Positions 48,225 through 60,173 of a DNA stretch of 64,000 bases are shown one piece after another; position 1 is the stretch's first letter; every line of letters begins with the position of its first letter. The DNA lies in NCBI RefSeq assembly GCF_041734735.1, contig NC_134896.1:53222394-53286393 (forward strand), given 5' to 3'. The position numbers and the translations under genes were made by a program. The notes under the pieces are model-generated. The model was not told the DNA's origin and searched no databases. It saw nothing but the letters and a program-made list of their open reading frames with translations. The DNA is from Babylonia areolata (Eukaryota; Mollusca; Gastropoda; Neogastropoda; Buccinidae).

Positions 48225-48611
48225 ACGTGCGCGCGGGCGTGTGTGTTTGTGCGTGTGTAGCGTGTGCGTACGTTTTTATATATGTGTGTATGTGTGTGTG
48301 TGCCGTTCCGTGTGTGTGTGTGTGTGTGGGTGGGGGGTGTTTGTGTGTGTGTGCGTGCTCGCGTGCGTGTGTGCTTGCGTGTGTGTGTGTGTGTGCATGC
48401 TTTGCTGTGTGTGTATGCGTGCGTGTGTGCGCGCGCGCGTGTATGTGTGCGCGTACAGTTTTGTTATGTGTGTGTACGTGCATGTGTGCATATGTATGTG
48501 TGTGTGTAAGTGTGTGTGTGTGTGTGTGTGCAAGCGCACGCACGCGTCAGTGTGTGTATGCATGCGTGCATGTGCATTTCTGTGTGTATGTCAGTGTGTG
48601 CGTGCGCCCCT

Positions 48612-48644
<33 letters not shown>

Positions 48645-49050
48645 TGTTTTTTGTGTGTGCGTGCATGCTTTGTTGTGTGTGTGTGTGTCTGAATGCGTGT
48701 GTGTGTGTGCGTATGTGTATGTGCGCGCGCGCGTGCAGTGTGTGCGTGTGCGTGCATGTTTTGCTGTGTGTGTATGTGTGCGTGCGTACGTGGGTGTGTG
48801 TGTGTGCGCGCGCGTTTTTATGTGTGCGCGTACATGTTTTGTTATGTGTGTGCGTGCGTGTGTGTGCATGCGTATGTGTGTGTGTGTGCAAGCGCACGCA
48901 CGCGTCAGTGTGTGTATGCATGCTTGCATGCGCACTTCTGTATGTATATCAGTGTGTGCGTGCGCCCCTCAGTGTATGTATATCAGTGTGTCCGTGCGCC
49001 CCTCAGTGTGTACAAGTATGTGTGTGTGTGCCTGCGCGCACGCGCCTCGC
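48225..49050. repeat. (TG/CG)n tract with higher-order repeat
   Basis: About 825 bp of alternating purine-pyrimidine. Segments at 48427-48640 and 48805-49000 are copies offset by about 365 bp (gcaagcgcacgcacgcgtca, tatgcatgc, cgtgcgcccct). Frames are open on both strands because TG repeats lack stops; no protein is supported. Confidence 0.9.
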
Positions 49051-49552
49051 GCGTGTGACCAATCAGCAACAATCACTACGGAACCCTTGAGTGACACGCC
49101 CATCCAACGAAACAACGAAAAATCGTACGTGCCGCGTGTAGTGTCATCGCAAGTGAAAAGCCAGCTGACCTGACTGAGTGACTAGACCCATGGTACAGGG
49201 TTTATTATATTAGTCAGAGCCGGGCTTGCTCTGGAGCTGCCCTAACTCACCTGCCTCATCGCCTCCAGTCGGGCTGTGAATTGAATAACTGGCCCACAAC
49301 GCCTTCTTCGTCAATGGCAATTTGCACGTACGCACTCTACTCGGCCGGTGTCGGGGTTAATCTTCAACCCCCCCCCCCCCTCCCCCACAAACCACACCCT
49401 CACCCCTTCCCTTGCTGGAGTTTACCCTTCGGGGTTATCCTGGGGCCAGCCTCGAATGATCCCCCCCCACACACACACACACACACACCCTTCCACCCCC
49501 CGTGGTGTTAATTTGTGGCTGGTCAAGTTCGAAGCCTCTCCCCTTTCCTTAG

Positions 49553-49890
49553 TTGGAAATGACCAATTTCAGCATCAGCATCAGCCACGACACATGGGAG
49601 CTGAATGCAATGGACAGACCAAAGTGGCGTTCAGCTGTCCACAAAGGCGCCAAATCCTGTGAGGCCAACAGAATCACTGCAGCAGAGCAACGCAGACAGG
49701 CCAGGAAAAGCAGTGCCAGCAAGTCCCCAACAGCCGCCACCATCCCCTGTCCACACTGCGTCAGAACCTTCCGGGCGCGGATTGGCCTGACCAGTCATCT
49801 GCCCACCCACAGAGCCCAACCCACCCACCCCCAGGATGACTAGATGGTCCTCGTCGATCCCGACGGAGGAACCACACACTAGTACTGCTA
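49553..49890 (+). mobile_element. LINE C-terminal end (C2H2 finger) and 3' UTR
   Basis: The frame ending at 49843 encodes DTWELNAMDRPKWRSAVHKG, an Arg/Ala-rich stretch, then CPHCVRTFRARIGLTSHLPTH, a Cys-x2-Cys-x12-His-x3-His finger. This order closes the reverse-transcriptase ORF of many invertebrate LINEs. The 3' UTR (gatggtcctcgtcgatcccg) is short. The rest of the element is absent (5' truncation). Confidence 0.75.
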
Positions 49891-50214
49891 CTACTATTAC
49901 TACTACCAATAATAATAATAAGATTCATATCACGAGTCGCACCTTTCCAGGCAAAACCGGCATGCTCAACTGCACTGGCACAACTTGATGCAAAAACTGA
50001 CAAGTAAAACACGCATTTAAACACTGACTAAAATGAAAACATTCATCACCATGCACAAACACACAACACATAACCGAACACTAATGTACTGACGTCCAGA
50101 CACACCCAAGGATCTCCGAAAACAACATAGTGCTCATCAAACACATCGTACATCACAGTACCTGAATAATACACAGTTAGTATGTACTACAATAGTTAAC
50201 ACTAACGCTACATG

Positions 50215-50495
50215 TGGAGTGATGGCCCAGAGGTAACGCGTCCGCCTAGGAAGTGAGAGAATCTGAGCCCGCTGGTTCGAATCACAGCTCAGCCGCCGGT
50301 ATTTTCTCCCCCTCCACTAGACCTTGAGTGGTGGTCTGTGTGCTAGTCATTCGGATGAGACGATAAACCGAGGTCCCGTGTGCAGCATGCACTTAGCGCA
50401 CGTAAAAGAACCCACGGCAACAAAAGGGTTGTTCCTGGCAAAATTCTGAAGAAAAATCCACTTCGAAAAGAAAAACAAATAAAACTACACATAGG
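50215..50495 (+). mobile_element. SINE-A, 3'-truncated
   Basis: Head and central block are intact; it stops at aaataaaactacacatagg before the gtggcgctgtagtg part. It forms an inverted pair with 50613-51009. Confidence 0.92.
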
Positions 50496-50612
50496 AGGGG
50501 CGGGGGGGGGGGGGAGGAGTCCTGCTAGTTTAGCATGATACCCCCCTACCCCAGTGGAAGATATCAGGCCTCACTGAACTACAAAGTGGAAGGGGGTGGT
50601 TCGTTCGATCTA

Positions 50613-51009
50613 GATTTGTATTTGTATTTCTTTTTATCACATCAGATTTCTCTGTGTGAAATCCGGGCTGCTCTCCTCAGGAGAGCGCGTCCCTACACTA
50701 CAGTGCCACCCTTTTTTTTTGTATTTTTTCCTGCGTGCAGTTTTATTTGTTTTTCCTATCGATGCGGATTTTTCTACAGAATTTTGCCAGGAACAACCCT
50801 TTTGTTGCCGTGGGTTCTTTTACGTGCGCTAAGTGCATGCTGCACACGGGAACTCGGTTTATCGTCTCATCCGAATGACTAGCGTCCAGACCACCACTCA
50901 AGATCTAGTGGAGGGGGAGAAAATACCGGCGGCTGAACCGTGATTCAAACCAACGTGCTCAGATTCTCTCGCTTCCAAGGCGGACGCGTTACCTCTAGGC
51001 CATCACTCC
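50613..51009 (-). mobile_element. SINE-A, full length, minus strand
   Basis: The complement of the AAATAC tail at 50613, the central block at 50800-50870, and the head complement ending gcctctaggccatcactcc-like near 51009. About 280 bp can pair with the plus copy across a 117-bp spacer. Confidence 0.94.
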
Positions 51010-51134
51010 ACTGATTTAGCTGAAATGACCCCAAATCCCTTCACTGGAAGTTGTACTGTCGACTAAGATATGAGAGTGGGTCAGATCTAACTGGGCCGAA
51101 TTTATCTCCGAGGATCTTTTCAGGCTTGTCTATT

Positions 51135-51525
51135 ACAGTTTCAGTTTCAGTTCGCCATGGAGATGTCATTGCGTTCGGATAAATCCATATTTGCTACATC
51201 ACATCTGTCTGACAGCGGCACAACCCAGTGCGTTTGTTAGGCTTTGAGTGCATGCATATATTCATGTGCCCCAGTATCAGAGTGGATTTCTTCTACAGAA
51301 TTAACTTTGCTAGAAGACAATACTTATGTTGCCATGGTTTCTTTTTTCAGTGCACCAAGTGCATGCTGCACACGGGGCCTCGGTTTATCGTCTCGTCCGA
51401 ATGACTAGACGATGAGTTTGATTTTCCAGTCAAACTTGAGAGCAAGGGTGAGGGCTAGAATCGAACCCAGACCCTAACGGACACTGTATCGGCAGGTAAG
51501 CGTCTAAACCATTCTGCCACTTTAC
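51135..51525 (-). mobile_element. SINE-D, full-length reference copy
   Basis: From 51525 on the minus strand: tRNA-like head (TGGCAGAATGGTTTAGACGC, GGGTTCGATTCTAG), lead AAAATCAAACTCATCG, central block shared with SINE-A (GACGATAAACCGAGG, CAGCATGCACTTGG), spacer, then the 3' module (TATGGATTTATCCGAACGC) and (ACTGAA)n. It proves that the separate 3' modules in this window belong to a tRNA-headed SINE. Confidence 0.88.
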
Positions 51526-52013
51526 ATACCTCAGGGCATAGACACTAGGCATGAGATATTAGTGTCTATGCTCAGGGTTAATCTGGGCTGGGCAGATTTG
51601 ACCCGGGGTAAAAAAATCAACGGGAGGGAGGGGTTAAGAAGAGGCTGCGACACCGCCGACCCTCGGCCGACGCTGTGCGGCGACGACTGGGCATGGCTCC
51701 GCCCAGGTTTGTTTGTGTGTGCGTGCGTGCGTGCGTGCGTGTGTGAGCGTGAGTGTGCGCGGATTCACAACAATGAAGCGTGGGTTTGTACAGTGAGCAG
51801 AGCTGTTGTTGTTGAGCCCAACTCTGGCTCAACTGCTGAGCCGCACGTAGAGAGGAGGAGGAGGAGCCATTTATCACTAAGTTCAGTGTACTTGAAGGTT
51901 GGGTTAACGTGGGGGGTGTCACTGGATCTGTGTAACTCATCGATACTGGATGTTATGTCTGCAGTGGTTTCTTCTTCCGTGATTTTAGCATTCGTTTTGG
52001 TGTCGCTTCAGTT

Positions 52014-52418
52014 TGTAATAACTTCTTCTTCTTCTTCGTTTGTGGGCTGCAACTCCCACGTTCACTCGTATGTACACGAGTGGGCTTTTACGTGCATGAC
52101 CCGTTTTTACCCCGCCATGAAGGCAGCCATACTCCGCTTTCGGGGATGTGCATGCTGGTTATATTCTTGTTTCCAAAACCCACCGAACGCTGTCATGGAT
52201 TACAGAATCTTTAACGTGCACAATTGATCTTCCTGCTTGCGTATACACACGAAGGGGGTTCATGCACAAACAGGTCTGCACATATGTTGACTTGGGAGAT
52301 CGGAAAAATCTCCACCCTTTATCCACCAAGCGCCGTTACCGAGATTCGAACCCGGGGCCATCAGATTGAAAGTCCAACGCTTTAACCACTCGGCTATTGC
52401 GCCCGTCTGTAATAACTT
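52014..52418 (-). mobile_element. SINE-B, full length, with perfect 11-bp TSD
   Basis: The element at 52025-52407 is flanked by tgtaataactt at 52014-52024 and 52408-52418. (CTT)n tail at the left and head complement cgctttaaccactcggctat at the right. The exact duplication indicates a fairly young insertion. Confidence 0.96.
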
Positions 52419-52984
52419 AACAGGCCCCTTAACCTCGCCCCCCCCCCCCACTTTTTTGTATTTTGTAATTACTGATTTGTTGGTGGAGAAAGTTGGTTGA
52501 TCTTTCGAAATATATTAATTGATTTGTAAGTTTGAACAAGCGAAGAGGGTTGCCGCGGTGCACTAACTTGAATGCAAGGGAGAGAGAGAAATGGGTGGGT
52601 GCCGCATGCACGATTGAGTGAGTGAGCCTGAGATACAGAGCCAGAGACACAGAGGAATTGGTGTGCGCCTCAATGCATGCGTGCATGCACGAGTTAGATA
52701 GAGCGGGAGAGAGGAAGAAGGGGGGAGCGGGTCGAGGGGGGGGGGGGGGGGATCAAAAAAGAGAAATCAAACATCACTGTCATTATGAAGACCAGGGTTA
52801 TGAGTACAGGCCACATAGTGCGCTGATGCTGTCCATCAGCTGACCTGTACAGTATGAGATGTAAAACATATACTGTCTCTGTTTCTCTGTCAGAGCCGGA
52901 TGATGAGGCGGTGGTAGTGGGGAAGGGGGGGGGGCGGTATATGTACTTACACTGATGAGCATATGCAATGTACTATGCACATTG

Positions 52985-53017
<33 letters not shown>

Positions 53018-53086
53018 GGCACACACACACACACACACCGGCACACACACACACACACACCGGCGCACACACACACACACACACCG

Positions 53087-53118
<32 letters not shown>
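52985..53118. repeat. (CA)n with regularly spaced CCGG
   Basis: (CA)n blocks of 16-24 bp are separated by ccggca or ccggcg four times, giving a 22-26 bp minisatellite. Confidence 0.9.
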
Positions 53119-53119
<1 letters not shown>

Positions 53120-53873
53120 TAATCACGGCCAAGTGCCGCATGCCCATATGCATGCACACTGAGACTGAGAAACATCAAGGGGGCGGGAAAGGTGTGTAGG
53201 GGGGCAGGGGGGTGGGGGGAGGCCGGGAGAAGATCATTAACACTTAACTTCCACTACATGGCATATCCATTCTGAGAGGTCCGGGGGCGTGGAGGGGGGG
53301 GGGGGGGGGTAAATGGGTAGGTCACAGTGCGTATGTGCATGAATGCATGCTGCCGAACGTCGCTCAGTAAGTTAAGACGCAGAGATTCTCAACTGTGTGC
53401 GTGCATGCATGCATGCTAACAGTAATCTGAGAACCGGCAAGGAAATAAAACCAGTGACAGTACCTCACTGTGTGTGTGCCGGGCGTCAGTGTAACCGGAA
53501 TGGGTGTGTACCGAAAAGCGTCAATACATGCATTGAGAGAGACAGAGACAGACAGAAAGACAGAAAAACAAAGAAAACTAAGAACATGACAGTTAGCACT
53601 ATTACCTGAAACGTTGTTTTAGTAAATGGCAGTCCGGAATATTTGTCCCAGTGCACGCCCTCTGCGTGGATACGCAGTATAGTACGACATCTGCTGCACG
53701 TATAGTCGGAATCACCGGCAGAGTTCATCCCCGGTTAATTTTGGGTTTCTTTGCTTCTGTTCTTCTTTGTTGTTTGTGTATATCTCTCTACGTTGTCATT
53801 CCCTGCTAACAGGTCCGAGTCACTTGATGTTCAGTGTCAATAATTGGACTCTGTCTTTGACTGACTGCCAGTC

Positions 53874-53941
53874 TCAGTGAAAACTGAGTATATACTGATA
53901 TATATATATATATATATATATCAGTATATACTCAGTTTTCA

Positions 53942-53945
<4 letters not shown>
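53874..53945. repeat. Perfect 72-bp palindrome
   Basis: The arm tcagtgaaaactgagtatat + actga and its exact complement flank a (TA)n centre. The axis is between 53909 and 53910. A second long (TA)n runs from 53945 to 53996. Confidence 0.95.
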
Positions 53946-53997
<52 letters not shown>

Positions 53998-54269
53998 CAT
54001 ATGTATAATATAGAGACTAAGAAGAAGAATTAAGTTAACTATCCGGAAAATCGGTAATATCCCACAACAAAGTTACTTAGGAAAGATTTTTTTCACCGTG
54101 GAAATTTGAAGAAAGTATGAGTCATCAATCTATCCGAGTCGACTCGAGGAGACTGATCAATTTCCCGGGCCACTACACACAAATGATTATTTAGGAAATC
54201 ATACAATTCCTTTTCGCCAAGAAAAAATTGTGAACACAATATTTTTCATGAGTAATGTTCAGCACTTAG

Positions 54270-55220
54270 AGAAAAAAAAAAAGTGGGCGGGGGGAGGGGT
54301 GGGGGGTTGGGGGGGGGGAGGTATTTGTCTCATACGTTGAAATTAGTCACACAAATGACTATGGATGACGAGACTGAAAAACGTGACAGAAACAACGAGG
54401 CCCCTGCACACCCCCCCCCCCCCCCAACCCCCCCTCCCCCTCGCCCCCCACACACACCCTCCTACCCCGTCCCCCCTTTATAAAAAAAATAAAGAATTTT
54501 TTTTTTTTTTTTTTTTGAAAAGAAAAGGAAGACAGGAAAAAAAGGGCAGAAGGGAAGGGAGGGAGAGGGGGAAATAGAAGAAAGGGAATGAAAAGAAAGA
54601 GCAGAAGTGTCCCGAGTTCGTAACCTCAACACGCCGTCCAGCTTGCTCCGCGCCAGATCGAATCACTGAGCGAAAAAAACTGTCAGGGTCGGTAATACGC
54701 TTTTCCCTGCACGTACGCATCGTACATATATATATATATATATTACATATATATGAACGAGTCACTATGACTTATCGACGTCCAGCATACCGACCGAATA
54801 CGTCGAGGCGTACACTAGCTGTGTGTCTTAGTTTTCTTTGCTGACTGTGTGTGTGTATGTGTGTGTGTATGTGTGTGTGTGCATACATGTATAGAAATCA
54901 TTCCCCTATATCAATGGATAGAAACATAACCATATCAACACGCATAATTATCTCCACATCAAAGGTTTTATCTTTAAACACTCCTCCTTTAAAATAAAAT
55001 AAAAATTAAAAATCATTTGGTTTCGTCAGTTATTGTAATGTCATGTTGATATTTAGGCTAGTGTAGCTACTGCTCCTGTTGTTGCTGTTGTTGTTTCTTT
55101 TAATATTACTCAGTTGTTGTTTCTCATTATTTGGTTTCGTCGGTAACGGTAATGTCAAGTTGATATTTGTTGCTGTTTTTGCTGTTGTTGTTTCTGCTTG
55201 TCATTTTCACGCAGTAGAAA
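54270..55220. other. Gene-free stretch
   Basis: G-run block (54280-54320), C-run block (54410-54470), A/G-rich purine tract (54517-54600), (TA)n near 54723-54743, (TG)n near 54848-54880, and (GTT)n near 55070-55190. The cggtaa...gtaatgtca...gttgatattt words at 55025-55060 and 55137-55170 form a diverged duplication. Confidence 0.6.
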
Positions 55221-55473
55221 ATGTATTCTTCTGAACACGACTGCAAGAATATGACCAACAAAAAAAAAAACAACCCAAAGGCACACTGTGAAAAACAAAA
55301 TGAAGCAAAACCAACACTCCAAGGTGAAGGACGGTGTGGAATACGCTGTTTCCAGCACGTAGACATATCGATGATGTGTCTCCGACTTTCACTATCAAGG
55401 TTGCTGCCTTATGTCATACTGACGTCCAGGTGTCTTGGTGACATTTCGTCTGTGGTGACCTTTTTTTTCTTCC

Positions 55474-55699
55474 GTGTGTGTGTGTGTGTGTGTGTGGCTG
55501 TGTGTGTGTGTGTCTGTCTGTGTGTGGCTGTGTGTGCGTGTGTGTGTGTGGCTGTGTGTGTGTGTGTGTGTGTGTGTCTGTCTGTCTGTGGCTGTGTGTG
55601 TGTGTGTGTGTGTGCCCGTGTGTGTGTGTGTGTCTGTCTGTGTATGTGCGTGTGTGTCTGTGGCTATGTGTGTGTGTGTGGCTATGTGTGTGTGTGTGG

Positions 55700-55741
<42 letters not shown>

Positions 55742-55847
55742 CTATGTGTGTGTGTGTCTGTGTATGTGCGTCTGTGTGTGTGTGTTTGTGTGTGTGTGTG
55801 TTTCTGTGGCTGTGTGTGTGTGTGTGTGTCTGTGGCTCTGTGCGTGC

Positions 55848-55889
<42 letters not shown>

Positions 55890-56006
55890 CTCTGTGTGTG
55901 TGTGTTTGGCTGTGCGTGTGTGTGTGTTGTGTGTGTATGTGTCTGTGTATGTGCGTGTGTGTCTGTGGCTATGTGTGTGTGTGTGTGTGTTTCTGTGGCT
56001 GTGTGA

Positions 56007-56041
<35 letters not shown>

Positions 56042-56050
56042 GTCTGTGTG
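55474..56050 (+). repeat. (TG)n tract, about 575 bp
   Basis: TG with gtggctgtg and gtctgtctg interruptions. The motif tctgtgtatgtgcgtgtgtg + tctgtggctatg occurs near 55638 and 55937, so it grew partly by segment duplication. Three stop-free frames result; none is a gene. Confidence 0.92.
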
Positions 56051-56119
56051 TCTGTGTCTGTCTCTCCTCCTCTCTTTGTTTGTCTCAGTCTCTCTAGCTG
56101 TCTCTAACTTTGTCTGCCG

Positions 56120-56151
<32 letters not shown>

Positions 56152-56394
56152 TTCATTGATATCATGCTTTCATGCAACTATGGTATTTTCTTTTCACCCT
56201 TATTTACCATGCCATTTCTGTCTGTCTGTATGTCGCACCCTCTCTTACTCCCACTCACACACTCTCTCTCTCACCCTCCCTCCCTCCCTTCTCTCTCTCT
56301 TGTGTCTTTCTCTCCTCTCTCTCTCTCTCTGTCCCTCCATTCCTTCGTTCATCTTACTTTCCACTCACCCGTCTCTTTATCTCCTAAAGAAGAA

Positions 56395-56880
56395 AAAGAA
56401 GAAACGTTTTTGTGTGGCGCTATATCTTGTGTCGAAACAAATCAAAGCGCTTTCATACCCAGCTTTGACATGTAGGCATAAATCTGATACACAGAAACGG
56501 GGATGAAAGGCGACAAAACATACATATATAACAGATACAAGTAGATAGAAGGTTAGATAAACTATGGGCGGAAAGGGGGCGGGGGAGCCTGGGGGCGTAT
56601 GGAAGAGGGAACAAGGGACTGACGTTTGAAGATCAGACTTGAAGGAGTTTGCAGGCCCACTGTCGTGAGGGAACTTTCGTCGCTTGCAGAGCGAGAAGTA
56701 GGTCATAAAATTATGACGTCTTTGGCAGCCCACCACCGAAACTGACTTTTCTGAGATGCATTGCCTTTGTTCCGACAGTTTTTCGACAAAGTTCATAAAT
56801 GGATCCGTTCGAATCACTGCTCTAAAAGTACATGGATAGCTCATTGGGCAGGAAAGCTGAAGCCAACTGGACGCCATATT
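56395..56880 (-). mobile_element. Unclassified retroposon 3' portion
   Basis: On the minus strand it ends with AAAGCGCTTTGATTTGTTTC and GATATAGCGCCACAC, a common retroposon 3' terminus. Upstream is a 166-codon open frame starting ATGGCGTCCAGTTGG that runs straight into this terminus and matches no protein family I know. It could be an expressed gene start that absorbed a retroposon, but no domain supports that. Confidence 0.45.
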
Positions 56881-57950
56881 GTTTCTCGTATCCGGCCGTC
56901 AGTTCGGTGACAAGTCGTCTGCTAACTGGTGGTAGTTTCTGAACTGTAACCGTGTATCTTAGATGAAATCGTGTTATGCTTGCCCCCACGACATGCCAAA
57001 TGTTGTGTCTTGATTGAAAGCTGCCAATGGTTTATCTACCAAAGTTATTACAGGAAAACAGTGCAGTCAGTGACACGTGGCACAAACTTGCAGTGGAGAG
57101 ACACACAGGAACATCAGTTTAACTAACGCCCCGGGCAAGTGAAAACTTGCCGTGAAGCCAGCTGAGCGCTCGGCTACACATAATTATGAAGTCACCACTT
57201 CGCGCTATACTGACACGAGAAGCAAAATGGCTGATTGAACACTTCCACTGGCTTTAATTAGCAAAGGGGCTGAAAAAAGGCATGCGCTATCCATCTATGC
57301 TTTAGTTCCGATGGTTCGAATACATAATGACAGAGATGTGACAAGAAACACACTCAAAGTAAACATAGAAGACTAAAGCAAATAATGTGTGTAATTATAA
57401 AACAAAATATTTCGTAAACTTGAAAAAATAGTTACCGAAAATGTACAAAATCTTTTCATGAGAACAGCGATTTCCATGACGAAATTTTAGCCTTTCCGTG
57501 ACCTGGAAGAAAAAAAAATCAGGAAATGGAGACGCGCATGCGCACGCGGTTCTCCGCGCTAAAAAAACAAACAACAACACTGATCGAGGAACCTCCGCGA
57601 GGATCAGACTAAAGTGGGTCTGCAAACCTCTCTCAGTACTGTGTGTGGGAATTCCGCGTGATGTGTGCCAGCACACGTATACCAGTGAGTGATCGATGAT
57701 TCCATCTCATTCGTAGAGTAGAGGCCCACCTTCACACCCATCCCTTTGCCCTATTCTCTTCCCCTTATTTTTAATCCCTACTCCACGGGCCCCTACGTCC
57801 CTCCACACCCCGACCCCCCCACCCCTCCCCCACCCCCCAAAAAAATGAAAACATAAAAACAAAACAAAAACAAAATTGATTTTTTTTAATTAATAAAAAA
57901 AACAAAAAAACAAAAACGAAATGAACTAACGAATTACAAGCTGTTGGGAT
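56881..57950. other. Unique sequence, no feature recognised
   Basis: Non-repetitive and only moderately AT-rich to 57700. A C-rich then A-rich run follows (57720-57930). No exon with convincing splice sites and homology was seen. Confidence 0.5.
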
Positions 57951-58343
57951 TAACGGCATGGACTTTGCAATCAAGCGGTTGTGTGTGTGTGTGTGTGTGC
58001 GCGCGCGCGCGCGGCGCGTGTGTATGTGCGTATGCGTGTGTGCGGTGTAAGCACGTGTGAGGGATTATGAGACATAGAGATAAACAGAGGGATGGAAAGA
58101 AAATAGGAAAGAAAGACAGGAATAAGGAAGGGGGGGGGGGGGGGAGAGAAAGAAAGACGCACAAGAACAGACGAAGTAGACGGAGATGGCTGCTCTCACT
58201 GGAAAAGAAGAAGAAAAAGAAAAAAACTTGAAGAATGAATCAGGAGAAAAACAGAGTGAGACAGACGGACAGACCCACGATCACGGGGAATCAGGTTATG
58301 CTGAGGGATACTGAGAGACAGAGACAAAGAGAGAGAGAGAGAG

Positions 58344-58398
58344 AAGACAAGACAGGTTTATTGTACATCAGCTTCAGGCCATTATACTAACACATGGG
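58344..58398 (-). mobile_element. LINE 3' terminus fragment
   Basis: On the minus strand, gcctgaagctgatgtacaat + aaacctgtcttgtcttc is a 3' UTR end with an (TTGTC)-like tail, similar in style to 62127-62272. Confidence 0.5.
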
Positions 58399-58480
58399 AA
58401 GGGGAGGCGGGGGGTCGGAGGGGGGTGGGGGGGGGCAGGGTCTGGTGCGGTCGGCGGTCGGGGGGGGGGGGGTGGGGTCG

Positions 58481-58881
58481 CAGGGGGTACTTCTGCGTTC
58501 GTGGGCTGCAACTCCCACGTTCACTCGTATGCACACGAGCGGGCTTTTACGTGTATGATCGTTTTTTACCCCGCCATGTAAGCAGCCATACTCCGTTTTC
58601 GGGGGTGTGCATGCTGGGTATGTTCTTGTTTCCATAACCCACCCAACGCTGACATGGATTACAGGATCTTTAACGTGCGTATTTGATCTTCTGCTTGCAT
58701 ATATACACACGAAGGGGGTTCAGGCACTAGCAGGTCTGCACATATGTTGACCTGGGAGATCGTAAAAATCTCCACCCTTCACCCACCAGACGCCGTCACC
58801 GAGATTCGAACCCGGGACCCTCAGATTGACAGTCCAACGCTTTAACCACCCTTGGCTATTGCACCCGTCAACAGGGGGTAC
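58481..58881 (-). mobile_element. SINE-B, full length, with 10-bp TSD
   Basis: cagggggtac at 58481-58490 and 58872-58881 flank the element. The (CTT)n tail is reduced to one or two units, and the head carries an insertion (cacccttggctattgcac). Confidence 0.95.
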
Positions 58882-58889
58882 AATAGAGA

Positions 58890-59185
58890 GAGATAGAAAG
58901 AGAGGGGGGGGGAGATCGAGAGAGAGAATGATAGAAATATGTATATAGACAAACAGATAGACAGACAGACCTATAGATAAATAGATAGATAGATAGGTAA
59001 ATGCATACATACGTGTGGAGTGATGGCCTAGAGGAAGTAGATATAGATAGATAGATAGATGAACTGATTGAATGGTTCGTAGACTGATAAATGGGCAGAG
59101 ACAGAGACAAGTGGAGAGAGAGAGAGAGGAACAGAGACAGAGAGACAGAGAGGGTCAGAGACAGACAGACAGACAGAGGTCCGCT
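58890..59185. repeat. (GA)/(GATA)/(GACA) simple repeats
   Basis: Contains a 17-bp scrap of a SINE-A head (gagtgatggcctagagg, 59020-59036) that passes directly into (GATA)n. Confidence 0.75.
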
Positions 59186-60136
59186 GTTTAGAAATGAAAC
59201 CTTTTTTGCCTCCAGATAATTACGGAACACGTGTTACCAGTTTTAAATGTTAACGTTTTTTGGAAAAAAAATTATATATTTCAAACTGTTCTTTATTAAA
59301 GTTATCTAAGTTATGTGTTGGATAGTCCAGTTGGTTGTTTATTGTAGGTTCCGACATGAAAAATAATAATCTACAGAAAATCAAATCAGAAAATCAAATA
59401 ATAATCTACAGAAGTAGTGCATATAATTTTTTTTTTTTTTTTTTTTTCCTAATCCCGCTTCCCCCGTCCCGCCTTTAACACACACCCTTCCAATATTATG
59501 TTTTTTCTTTCTCCAATCACTGACACTAACCCCCAGTCTCCATTTTACATTGTGTACTCTATCTTTTCCACATTCTCTTAAGACTCTCTCTCTCTTCCAT
59601 CCTTAGTCCTCTCCCCCTTGCCCCCCCCCCTCCCCCCCCCCTCAACCGCCCTCCTTTTCATTCGAATAAACAGAAATGTCGATTTCTAATGAATAATATC
59701 AATCATTATTATGATAGAAATGATAATAATCCAAATAATAATAATAATAATATCATTTATTTTCAGTCTAATATCATCATCTTAGATGAACAGACTATAA
59801 ATAAATATGACGAAACGAAAGAGACAGAGGTACGTGCCGAGAGACACGGTGAGGAGAAGGGAGGTCAGTCACACAAGCAGTTGGACATGTTGCACACCGG
59901 TAGCCGGCTACATAATCATTTTTCACCAAGAAAAAAAAGTTGAGCAGAATAATCAACAAAAAAAACTAATTACGAACATATGAACTACTGGCCTACTTAG
60001 AAAGGTAATTTTTAAAAAAGGTTTTAATAATCTTCCACAAAACGTTAAGCAGAATGATCAACAAGAAACTAATTACGAACATTATGAATTAATGGCCTAA
60101 TTTAAAAAAAAGAAACTTGAAAAAAGATTAAAAACC

Positions 60137-60173
<37 letters not shown>

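Noticed and set aside
47918-49173. 390- and 349-codon Cys/Val-rich frames and His/Thr-rich frames on the other strand
   Set aside because: Stop-free (TG/CG)n repeats translate this way in every frame.
55221-56107. 261- and 209-codon Cys/Val frames
   Set aside because: (TG)n tract; same artefact.
56377-56877. 166-codon minus-strand frame starting in a good ATG context
   Set aside because: It is listed as a retroposon portion because the frame runs into a known retroposon-type terminus. No domain was recognised, so it is not called a gene.
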